Assembly: GCA_910579545.1 (NCBI GenBank)
Contig: CAJTVI010000083.1
Coordinates: 1 to 9,632, forward strand
DNA from: an uncultured Oscillospiraceae bacterium
GTDB lineage: Bacteria > Bacillota > Clostridia > Oscillospirales > Ruminococcaceae
Direction: 5' to 3'
DNA length: 9,632 nucleotides
Below are positions 1 to 4,895 of this stretch, piece after piece. The translations under genes were made by a program, and so were the position numbers. The stretch's first letter is position 1, and each line of letters begins with the position of its first letter. The notes under the pieces are model-generated. The model searched no databases and was not told the origin of the DNA. It was given only the letters and a program-made list of their open reading frames with translations.

Positions 1-1378
1 CGGCCAGCCGCGCCGCACGGCGGCGGCGGGCGGCGCGGCGGCGCAAAACGATCACCGCGGGCAGCAGCACAAACAGCAAAAAGGCCAGCGCCAGCGCACC
101 AAGCAGCAGCTGGGTCTTGTAGGGGGCCAGCTTTGCCCGCCAGTAGAGCCGCTTGCTGAAGGCATAGTCCTGCCCGGCGGCAAGCTGCACCTCGCCCAGC
201 AGTTCGCCGTCCAAAAATACCTGCCCGGTGCAGAGCACCTGCCCGGCCGCGATGGGCGGCTGGGGGGTACCCTCGTAGTTGGGCAGGACCTGCAGATGCC
301 CCGGCTCCACCCGGTCCAAAAGGGTGGTAAGGGAACCGGTTGCGTAAAGGGGCAGGATGTCGGCCTCCTCGCAAAAATCCAGCGGCAGCCGGCTGGCTGC
401 CTCCCCCGCGGCGGGCAGTTCGCCCACCTCAAACCGGGCAAAGGCCCAATCATATAGATCCACCGTGTCGTGAAAGGCCTGGTTGAACCCATCCTCGGCC
501 AGCGGGATCGGCCCGCCCAGCACCGCCAGCAGCCAGGTCTCCCCCTCGTGCACGGCGGTACTTACAAAGCAGCGGCCCGCCTCGTCGGTAAAGCCGGTTT
601 TCATGCCCTGTATGTAGGGGCGGTAGAGCTCCTGGTCCGGCAGCTGCAGCACGTTGGTCACCCGCAGCTTCCGGCTCATCCCCGGCGGGCCCTCCGGGTC
701 GGGGGTGGTGTGCAGGTTCGAGAGGGGCAGCCAATATTCGGTGGTGGTAACCACCTGCATAAACAGCGGCTGCTCCCGGCAGGCCCGGGCAATCAGGGCC
801 ATGTCGTACGCGGTGGACCAGTTGCCCTCGCCATACAGGCCGTGCGCGCAGGAAAACCGGGTGTCCCCGCAGCCCAGCTCCGCCGCCCGCTCGGTCATGC
901 GGGCGGCAAAGCCGTCCAGGTCGCCGCCCGAAAGATGGTCCGCGATCACGCTGGCCGCGTCGTTGGCGCTGGGCAGCAGGGTGCAGTAGAGCAGGTCCAG
1001 AAGGGTGATCTGCTCCCCGATCTTGAGGTCGGCGTCCGCGCCGTTCTCCTCCTGGATCTTGTCAAACTCCCCCCGCAGCCGCTCGGGGATGGTGAGCATC
1101 TGGGAGAGGTCCTCCCCGCTCTCCAGCAGCAGGAGGGCGGTCATCATCTTGGTGAGGCTGGCGCAGGCCCGGCGCTCGTGGGCATTTTTTTCGTATACCA
1201 CAATGCCGGTATCCAGGTTGACAAGGTACACCGCGGCCGACTGCGGCTCGAACTCCGGCCCGGCCAGGGCCGCGGCGGGCGGCGCGCCGGCGCACAAAAG
1301 CAGCAGCGCCAGCGCAAGGCAGGCAAGGCGCTTTGCGTACCTTATAAGGTTTAAGCGGTTTGCGTACAAGACGTGCAT
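1..1378 (-). CDS. D-alanyl-D-alanine carboxypeptidase (peptidase S11, DacF-like), 3' end outside window
   Basis: Penicillin-binding serine DD-carboxypeptidase that trims the terminal D-Ala from peptidoglycan stem peptides outside the membrane. I translated the frame by hand; it is open for 459 codons to the left edge with no stop. All three S11 active-site motifs are present: SLTK (S74, K77), SAN (137-139) and KTG (260-262), in the usual order and spacing. The N-terminus has a basic stretch followed by a Leu-rich core (about residues 18-30) and an Ala/Pro-rich stretch, a signal peptide. Near the C-terminus a hydrophobic helix (about 424-445) is followed by an Arg-rich tail, as expected for a membrane anchor, so the stop is probably just beyond the window. 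The ATG at 1378 is preceded by GGAG with an 8-base gap. It lies 85 bases downstream of the C_GCAxxG gene on the same strand and may be cotranscribed with it. The family is sure; DacF rather than DacA/DacB is inferred from the C-terminal anchor. Confidence 0.93.
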   Translation of the reverse strand, partial: MHVLYANRLNLIRYAKRLACLALALLLLCAGAPPAAALAGPEFEPQSAAVYLVNLDTGIVVYEKNAHERRACASLTKMMTALLLLESGEDLSQMLTIPERLRGEFDKIQEENGADADLKIGEQITLLDLLYCTLLPSANDAASVIADHLSGGDLDGFAARMTERAAELGCGDTRFSCAHGLYGEGNWSTAYDMALIARACREQPLFMQVVTTTEYWLPLSNLHTTPDPEGPPGMSRKLRVTNVLQLPDQELYRPYIQGMKTGFTDEAGRCFVSTAVHEGETWLLAVLGGPIPLAEDGFNQAFHDTVDLYDWAFARFEVGELPAAGEAASRLPLDFCEEADILPLYATGSLTTLLDRVEPGHLQVLPNYEGTPQPPIAAGQVLCTGQVFLDGELLGEVQLAAGQDYAFSKRLYWRAKLAPYKTQLLLGALALAFLLFVLLPAVIVLRRRAARRRRAARLA

Positions 1379-1463
1379 GGGCGGTTCTCCGTTTCCTTGG
1401 CTGTACCGGGCGGCGCGGGGCCCCCCGGCGTTTGGCCCGGCCTTTTGCGTGGGCGCGGCCCTT

Positions 1464-1919
1464 TTACCGCTGTTTGGGCGGGTTGGCGGCGATGTATTCG
1501 GCCAGCAGGTCCGCCGCCTGCGCCACCAGCTCGGCGCAGGGGCGCTTTTTGTAGTAGCCGGCCGTGCGCGGCTCGGGCACCGGGCTGCCCTCCGGCTTTG
1601 CAAGGCCCAGCAACTCTTTGCACACAATGCTGCCGTTTTCGGCCTTAAAACCCTCTGCCAGCTGCTGCACAATGGGGTATACGACGGTTTTGCTGGCCGG
1701 GTCGGCGTCGCCGTACAGCATGCCCAGCACCAGAACCATGCCGCTGAAGGCGCCGCACACCTCCCGCAGCCGGCCCATCCCGCCGCCCAAGCCCACCGAT
1801 ATCCTGAGCATGGCGTCCCGGTCAAGGCCGGCCTCCTCACAAAAAGCCGCCGCCACGCTCTGGCTGCAGTTGTAGCCCTGCATAAACAGGGCCCGCGCTT
1901 GCTCGCCCTTTTTTTCCAT
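1464..1919 (-). CDS. C_GCAxxG_C_C family redox-active protein
   Basis: A 151-residue cysteine protein of the C_GCAxxG_C_C family, small proteins of anaerobes thought to be redox-active or metal/cluster binding; no enzymatic reaction is established. Conserved family features are visible: an N-terminal helix with C18 in a YNCSQSV context, C27, a Gly-rich GLGGGMGR stretch (43-50), the signature C55-G-A-F-S-G, and the later C100 (IVCKELLG) and C128 (RPCAELV). The ATG at 1919 is preceded by AGAGAGG (1937-1931) with an 11-base gap. It is divergent from the GntR operon and shares a 186-base intergenic region with it. The dacF-like gene follows on the same strand. The length is normal for the family and the gene looks intact. 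Confidence 0.9.
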   Translation of the reverse strand: MEKKGEQARALFMQGYNCSQSVAAAFCEEAGLDRDAMLRISVGLGGGMGRLREVCGAFSGMVLVLGMLYGDADPASKTVVYPIVQQLAEGFKAENGSIVCKELLGLAKPEGSPVPEPRTAGYYKKRPCAELVAQAADLLAEYIAANPPKQR

Positions 1920-1992
1920 CCGTTTTATATCCTCTCTGTATAATATTCTTTATTTTTTACGCTTTTTGGAGCCCAGCGGCCCAACCTTCTTT

Positions 1993-2021
1993 ATCATACC
2001 GGAAAATGCAAAAAAAAACAA
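1993..2021 (-). promoter_or_regulatory. candidate promoter for the C_GCAxxG gene
   Basis: On the minus strand a TATGAT -10 box (1998-1993) lies 17 bases from a weak TTGTTT -35 (2021-2016), inside a T-rich run that would favour promoter activity. It would start transcription near 1986 and leave a leader of about 66 bases. The -35 is poor, so this is tentative. Confidence 0.35.
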
Positions 2022-2030
2022 CAAAAGGGC

Positions 2031-2059
2031 TTGACAGCTGTGTATATCGAGTATATACT
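2031..2059 (+). promoter_or_regulatory. sigma-A promoter of the GntR-ABC operon
   Basis: A perfect TTGACA -35 (2031-2036), a 17-base spacer and a TATACT -10 (2054-2059). Transcription should begin near 2066, just past an ATG at 2064; this argues against that ATG as the start of the regulator gene and for the ATG at 2106. Confidence 0.85.
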
Positions 2060-2082
2060 GTAAATGCTGGATATATACAGTA
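2042..2082 (+). promoter_or_regulatory. candidate GntR/YtrA operator (two overlapping inverted repeats)
   Basis: GTATAT (2042-2047) and ATATAC (2053-2058) form an inverted repeat with a 5-base centre across spacer and -10; 2051-2058 is itself the palindrome GTATATAC. Immediately downstream TACTGTA (2056-2062) and TACAGTA (2076-2082) form a second inverted repeat covering the start site. YtrA-type regulators commonly bind such AT-rich dyads at their own promoter and repress it until an inducer or stress signal arrives. The position over -10 and +1 fits repression; the identity of the binding protein is inferred. Confidence 0.6.
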
Positions 2083-2105
2083 ATCCCGGTGAAAGGATGG
2101 GACTG

Positions 2106-2483
2106 ATGGAGATCTACATCAGCAACCAGAGCCAAAAACCCATTTACGAGCAGATCACCGGCCAGCTAAAGGAAAAGATCCTGACCGGGGAGTTGGGCGA
2201 GGGGGACGCCCTGCCCAGCATCCGGCTGCTGGCCAAGGAGCTGCACATCAGCGTGATCACCACCAAGCGGGCCTACGAGGACCTGGAGCGGGACGGCTTT
2301 GTGGCCACCGTGCCGGGCAAGGGCACCTTTGTGGCGGCGCAGAACCCGGCTTTCCGCCGGGAGGAGGCGCTGCGGCGGGTGGAGGAGCATCTGGCAAACG
2401 CGGTAGCCGCCGCCCGGCAGGGGGGCATCAGCCGCGCCGAGCTGGCCGCCGCGCTGGACCTTTTATACGAAGCCGACGGCTGA
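2106..2483 (+). CDS. GntR family (YtrA-type) transcriptional regulator
   Basis: A 125-residue repressor-type protein. The N-terminal winged helix-turn-helix is typical GntR: PIYEQI (13-18), LPSIRLLAKEL with the recognition helix and TTKRAYEDLERDGF following, then the wing GKGTFV. Only a short helical tail (about residues 80-125) follows instead of a large ligand domain, the hallmark of the YtrA subfamily that controls adjacent ABC exporters. ATG 2106 is chosen because GAAAGGA (2091-2097) lies 8 bases upstream; the ATGs at 2064 and 2097 have no spaced SD, and the first sits at the transcription start. It is the first gene of an operon with the ABC ATPase, permease and zinc-ribbon genes. It probably represses its own promoter. 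The signal it senses cannot be read from the sequence. Confidence 0.92.
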   Translation: MEIYISNQSQKPIYEQITGQLKEKILTGELGEGDALPSIRLLAKELHISVITTKRAYEDLERDGFVATVPGKGTFVAAQNPAFRREEALRRVEEHLANAVAAARQGGISRAELAAALDLLYEADG

Positions 2484-2587
2484 CCCCGCCGCCCTGCGGG
2501 GCAGGCAAAACCCGAACCGCCGCCAGAGCGGCGGGCACGCGGGGCAGCGCGGGCTGCCAGGCAAAAAAGCGGAACCGCCGCCAAAGA
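2484..2587 (+). repeat. hairpins and imperfect direct repeat between gntR and the ABC gene
   Basis: Directly after the gntR stop, CCCCGC (2484-2489) pairs with GCGGGG (2496-2501), and CCGCCGC (2517-2523) pairs with GCGGCGG (2528-2534). A unit of about 25 bases beginning GGCAAAA and ending GAACCGCCGCCA (about 2503-2525) recurs imperfectly at about 2560-2583. There is no U-run, so these are not standard terminators; they may tune transcript stability or regulator:exporter ratio. Confidence 0.45.
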
Positions 2588-2612
2588 GTTTATGCAAAAG
2601 GAGAGAGACCCT

Positions 2613-3494
2613 ATGACCAATTCAGCAGCGTATGCCATTGAGGTGCGCGGGCTTACCAAGCACTACAAAGACTTTACCCTTGGCCCGCTGGACCTCACGG
2701 TGCCCAGCGGCAGCATTGTGGGGCTGGTGGGCGAAAACGGCGCGGGCAAAACCACCATCCTCAAGGCGATTTTGCGGGCCATCCGGCCGGACGGCGGGCA
2801 GGTGGCGGTGCTGGGCGGCAGCTGCGGCGAGCGGGCGGTGCGCGCGCGGCTGGGCGTGGTGTTTGAGGACGCCTTTTTTTACGAGAGCTGCACCCCCACC
2901 GAGGTGGGCAGGGCGCTGGCGCGCATCCAGCCCGGTTGGGACGCAGACGAATACGCCCGGCTGCTGCGCCAGTTTGAACTGCCGCCCAAAAAGCTTATCA
3001 AGGATATGAGCCGCGGCATGCGGATGAAGTTCCGGCTGGCGGCGGCGCTGGCCCACAAGCCCGACCTGCTGATTTTGGACGAGGCCACCAGCGGCCTGGA
3101 CCCGGTGGTGCGGGGCGAGGTGCTGGAGCTTTTGCAGGCCCATGTGCTAAACGAGCGCCACAGCGTGCTGCTCTCGAGCCACATCACGGCCGACCTGGAA
3201 AAAACGGCCGATTCGATCGCCTACATCCACAGGGGCCGGCTGCTCTTCCAGATGGACAAGGACGCCTTGCTGGAGCAGTATGGCATCCTGCGCTGCCCCG
3301 CCGCCCAGATGGACGCGCTGCCCGCCGGGCTGGTGGTCTTTCGCCGGAGCGGGGCGTTTGGCAGCGAGGCGCTGGTAAACGGGGCCAATAAGGTGCGCCG
3401 GCTGCTGCCAAACGCGGTTTTGGACCGGGCCAGCATCGACGAGATCATGCAGTTTTACACCGCGAAGGACAAGATGGGAGGGGACGCGCAATGA
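2613..3494 (+). CDS. ABC-2 type exporter ATP-binding protein (YtrB-like)
   Basis: A 293-residue nucleotide-binding subunit that would hydrolyse ATP at the cytoplasmic face for the permease encoded next. In order: Walker A GENGAGKTT (40-48), a signature region that reads MSRGM (132-136) instead of LSGGQ, Walker B LLILDE with D-loop SGLDP (152-164), and the switch His in LLSSH (H190). The Q-loop position appears as VVFED, without a clear Gln. These deviations are common in exporters of this ABC-2 class. A C-terminal extension of about 90 residues follows, ending IDEIMQFYTA, as usual for this family. ATG 2613 is preferred over 2592 because AAAGGAGAG lies between the two at the right distance for 2613. 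The stop overlaps the permease start by ATGA (3491-3494), implying translational coupling. The substrate is unknown. Confidence 0.93.
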   Translation: MTNSAAYAIEVRGLTKHYKDFTLGPLDLTVPSGSIVGLVGENGAGKTTILKAILRAIRPDGGQVAVLGGSCGERAVRARLGVVFEDAFFYESCTPTEVGRALARIQPGWDADEYARLLRQFELPPKKLIKDMSRGMRMKFRLAAALAHKPDLLILDEATSGLDPVVRGEVLELLQAHVLNERHSVLLSSHITADLEKTADSIAYIHRGRLLFQMDKDALLEQYGILRCPAAQMDALPAGLVVFRRSGAFGSEALVNGANKVRRLLPNAVLDRASIDEIMQFYTAKDKMGGDAQ

Positions 3495-4126
3495 CCGGCC
3501 TGCTGTATAAAGACTTTTATATTTTGTGGCACGCCTACAGGAAAAACCTTGCGCTGGTGGCGGTGCTCTACGGCGCCATGGCGGTGGCCATGGACATGGG
3601 CTTTATGCTGTTTATGCTCTGCTGGGTCATGGGCTTTTACGTGATCGGCAGCATCAGCATCGACAATGCCTCCAAGTGGGACCTTTACGCCGCCTGCCTG
3701 CCGGTGAGCCGCGGGCAGGTGGTGGGGGCCAAGTTCCTGCTTACCGCGCTGGCCCTTTTGGCCGGATGCGTCTACGGCGGGCTGATCAGCGGCCTGCTCT
3801 GGCTGGTCAACGGCACCCCGCTGGACGAAAGCTTTGTGTCCATTGGGGTCGTGGCGGCCATCTGCCTTGCCTACTTTGGGGTCACCCTGACCCTCTCCTA
3901 CCAGTTTGGGGTAGAAAAGGCCCGCACCAGCATGCTGCTGCTGGTGGCCGGGCTGGGGGTGCTGGTGATCGCCGGCGTGAAAATGGGCCTGCTGGACGAC
4001 CATGCCCTTGTGCAGATCAACGCGGACCCGCTCAGCTGGGGGCTGGGCCTTGGGGCGGTGTGCGCCGCCGTATACCTTATCTGCTGGGCCGTTTCCGCCG
4101 CCATCTACCGCAAAAAGGAGCTGTAA
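3491..4126 (+). CDS. ABC-2 type transporter permease (ABC2_membrane_5-like)
   Basis: A 211-residue integral membrane protein that would form the channel of the exporter with the upstream ATPase. About six hydrophobic segments can be drawn: roughly 20-37, 38-55, 84-106, 117-135, 146-166 and 184-206. The cytoplasmic motif SKWDLYAACLPVSRGQVVGA (61-80) between segments 2 and 3 is typical of the ABC2_membrane_5 permeases found beside YtrA-type regulators, where it is thought to contact the ATPase. The start overlaps the ATPase stop by four bases and is preceded by GGGAGGGG. The protein ends in a basic YRKKEL tail. The only other membrane protein in the window is the C-terminally anchored carboxypeptidase, so the ATPase plus this permease (perhaps as homodimers) is the likely transporter. 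Substrate unknown. Confidence 0.88.
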   Translation: MTGLLYKDFYILWHAYRKNLALVAVLYGAMAVAMDMGFMLFMLCWVMGFYVIGSISIDNASKWDLYAACLPVSRGQVVGAKFLLTALALLAGCVYGGLISGLLWLVNGTPLDESFVSIGVVAAICLAYFGVTLTLSYQFGVEKARTSMLLLVAGLGVLVIAGVKMGLLDDHALVQINADPLSWGLGLGAVCAAVYLICWAVSAAIYRKKEL

Positions 4127-4127
4127 T

Positions 4128-4349
4128 ATGAAAAACACCGGCCAGTGCCCCAAGTGCGGCGGGCGGGAGGTCATCCGGGTGCCGGACCACCCCCTGCGCC
4201 ACGCCAGCGGCAACAACATCTATACCTCCACCCTCACCCTGGCCAAAAAGATCCCGGTGATCCGGTATGTGTGCGCCGGCTGCGGCTACACCGAAAACTG
4301 GGTAGAGAGCCCCGGGCAGCGGCAGGAGCTGCGGCGGGCGTATCTTTGA
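4128..4349 (+). CDS. small zinc-ribbon protein of the ABC operon
   Basis: A 73-residue protein with two CxxC knuckles, C7-x-x-C10 and C49-x-x-C52, 38 residues apart, the layout of a zinc ribbon. The second knuckle is followed by GYTENWVES. No membrane segment or signal peptide is seen. It starts one base after the permease stop, with AAGGAG (4115-4120) 7 bases upstream of the ATG, so it is the last gene of the operon. Similar small zinc-ribbon proteins occur beside clostridial ABC-2 systems, but I know no defined function; an accessory or sensing role is only a guess. An in-frame upstream extension into the permease gene is rejected because it overlaps a better gene and lacks an SD. Confidence 0.82.
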   Translation: MKNTGQCPKCGGREVIRVPDHPLRHASGNNIYTSTLTLAKKIPVIRYVCAGCGYTENWVESPGQRQELRRAYL

Positions 4350-4355
4350 GCAGAC

Positions 4356-4374
4356 GTTGACAGGATATGTCAAC
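4356..4374. promoter_or_regulatory. 19-bp palindrome over the -35 box (candidate operator)
   Basis: GTTGACA (4356-4362) and TGTCAAC (4368-4374) are perfect 7-base inverted arms around a 5-base centre, with the -35 box forming most of one arm. A repressor bound here would exclude RNA polymerase. It does not match the Firmicute LexA box. The binding protein is unknown. Confidence 0.5.
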
Positions 4375-4386
4375 TCCTGATACAAT
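4357..4386 (+). promoter_or_regulatory. sigma-A promoter of the putative toxin mRNA
   Basis: Perfect TTGACA -35 (4357-4362), 18-base spacer, TACAAT -10 (4381-4386). Transcription should start near 4393, at the foot of a hairpin. It lies only 8 bases after the zinc-ribbon stop, so operon readthrough is also possible. Confidence 0.8.
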
Positions 4387-4391
4387 AAAAA

Positions 4392-4407
4392 TGCCCCATA
4401 AGGGGCA
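4392..4407 (+). other. 5'-terminal hairpin of the putative toxin mRNA
   Basis: TGCCCC (4392-4397) pairs with GGGGCA (4402-4407) over a 4-base loop, exactly at the predicted 5' end of the transcript. A 5'-terminal stem like this stabilises type I toxin mRNAs such as Fst RNA I. There is no U-run after it, so it is not a terminator. Confidence 0.55.
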
Positions 4408-4438
4408 GGGCGCTGTGCTATCAAGGTGGAAAGCAGGC

Positions 4439-4479
4439 GGTTGGCCACATCCCTGAAAGGGGGTGAGGCAATGCCAATT
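4439..4479 (+). promoter_or_regulatory. strong Shine-Dalgarno buried in RNA structure
   Basis: AAGGGGGTGA (4457-4466) is nearly a perfect anti-SD complement, just before the ATG at 4471. CCCT (4451-4454) pairs with AGGG (4458-4461) and would cover part of the SD. An outer stem, TTGGC (4441-4445) with GCCAA (4473-4477) plus two G-U pairs, encloses the SD and start codon. Hiding a very strong SD is typical of type I toxin mRNAs. The pairing is drawn by eye. Confidence 0.5.
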
Positions 4480-4554
4480 ACATTGACCTTCCATGTCCTT
4501 GCATGGACTGTGACGATCTCTGTAAAAAGCAAGAACCGCCACCCTGGCCGGTGA
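4471..4554 (+). CDS. putative type I toxin-like small peptide (27 residues)
   Basis: The peptide has a hydrophobic, Thr-rich core (TLTFHVLAWTVTISV, residues 4-18) followed by a basic tail (KSKNRHPGR, 19-27), the composition of small membrane-acting toxins. It has its own near-consensus promoter, a 5' hairpin, an unusually strong SD, and its last codons are part of the terminator stem at 4531-4562. A consensus promoter on the other strand (4650-4622) points back at it. Its codons (ATT, ACA, TTG, TCT, CTT) are less GC-rich than those of its neighbours. The arrangement resembles the Fst/par and TxpA/RatA loci, although the peptide is not obviously related to either toxin; I have the impression that similar short peptides ending NRHPGR recur in gut Clostridia, but could not check this. 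Toxicity is inferred. Alternatives are a leader peptide or a small membrane protein of other function. Confidence 0.6.
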   Translation: MPITLTFHVLAWTVTISVKSKNRHPGR

Positions 4555-4615
4555 CGGTTCTTTGTGAACCCATAAACCTACGCTTGGGCTAACCGCTTGT
4601 CACGGCGCCCTTTCT
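4524..4615 (-). ncRNA. putative antisense antitoxin RNA
   Basis: Starting from the strong minus-strand promoter at 4650-4622, an RNA beginning near 4615 would run about 90 bases to the terminator stem and T-run at 4528-4524. It has no plausible ORF. It would be fully complementary to the 3' part of the peptide mRNA, including the last codons. This convergent, shared-terminator layout is that of RNA antitoxins in Fst/par-type loci. Both ends are predicted from the promoter and terminator, not observed. Confidence 0.5.
4531..4562. terminator. bidirectional terminator overlapping the peptide's 3' end
   Basis: AAGAACCG (4531-4538) pairs with CGGTTCTT (4555-4562) and CACC (4540-4543) with GGTG (4550-4553), with one C/A mismatch between. 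On the minus strand the stem is followed by G, C and five T (4528-4524), a good intrinsic terminator; on the plus strand the T-run is short. The stem includes the last codons and stop of the peptide. A competing plus-strand hairpin, GGTTC (4556-4560) with GAACC (4566-4570), is also possible. Confidence 0.7.
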
Positions 4616-4621
4616 GTTTAT

Positions 4622-4650
4622 AGTATACCCTCTGCGCATCCTTTTGTCAA
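4622..4650 (-). promoter_or_regulatory. consensus antisense promoter
   Basis: On the minus strand a perfect TTGACA -35 (4650-4645), exactly 17 bases of spacer and TATACT -10 (4627-4622). It faces the toxin-like peptide, not any protein-coding gene, and would drive the antisense RNA. It is at least as close to consensus as the toxin promoter, as expected when the antitoxin is made in excess. Confidence 0.78.
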
Positions 4651-4688
4651 GCCAGCAAGCACAAACATCCTTAACGCGGCAAAACCGC

Positions 4689-4725
4689 CGCGCGGGCGCC
4701 CCTTTGGGGTCCCGCGCGTTTTTTT
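4689..4725 (+). terminator. strong rho-independent terminator
   Basis: CGCGCGGG (4689-4696) pairs with CCCGCGCG (4711-4718); an inner CCCC/GGGG stem with a TTT loop extends it, with one bulged C. Seven T follow (4719-4725). It ends plus-strand readthrough from the ABC operon and the toxin-like gene and isolates htpG. It lies upstream of the antisense promoter for minus transcription and has no T-run in that direction. Confidence 0.9.
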
Positions 4726-4768
4726 GTACTGGTTCGTCCAAAAAATTTTGAACTTTTTGTAAAGGCCC

Positions 4769-4797
4769 TTGCCATTTGGGGCAAAATGGTGTAGGAT
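4769..4797 (+). promoter_or_regulatory. htpG promoter
   Basis: TTGCCA -35 (4769-4774), 17-base spacer and TAGGAT -10 (4792-4797). Transcription would start at about 4804, inside the CIRCE element. The -10 is only a moderate match, but the spacing and the operator position support it. Confidence 0.6.
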
Positions 4798-4800
4798 AAA

Positions 4801-4827
4801 TTAGCACTTAGATGTTTTGAGTGCTAA
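4801..4827. promoter_or_regulatory. CIRCE element (HrcA operator)
   Basis: TTAGCACTT, nine bases, GAGTGCTAA: the CIRCE inverted repeat with exactly the canonical N9 spacing. Only the last base of the left arm departs from consensus (T for C). CIRCE is bound by the HrcA repressor, which is released on heat shock when GroEL is occupied. It overlaps the predicted htpG start site and ends 68 bases before the ATG, so it should control htpG. Confidence 0.95.
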
Positions 4828-4895
4828 CTATGTATGATCCCGCGCCGGCCATCCGGCGCGGCCACCCAACAAGCAAAAAAGAGGAGCGAAGCGTT

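Noticed and set aside
1288..1300. Lipobox in the carboxypeptidase signal peptide (LLLLC, C29)
   Set aside because: The residue before the Cys is Leu rather than Gly/Ala/Ser, so signal peptidase I processing is more likely.
470..1943. Long plus-strand frames opposite the carboxypeptidase and C_GCAxxG genes
   Set aside because: The opposite strand carries clear family motifs (SLTK, SAN, KTG; C-G-A-x-x-G); the plus-strand products have no recognisable domain and no SD.
3455..4219. 254-codon minus-strand frame opposite the permease
   Set aside because: His/Gln/Pro-rich composition typical of an antisense shadow; it crosses three real gene boundaries.
4589..4807. 72-codon minus-strand ORF
   Set aside because: It covers a strong terminator, the antisense promoter and the htpG promoter, and has no SD.
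4821..4895. Upstream GTG start for htpG
   Set aside because: It lies in the CIRCE element and near the start of transcription; the ATG at 4896 has a good SD and gives the normal Hsp90 N-terminus.
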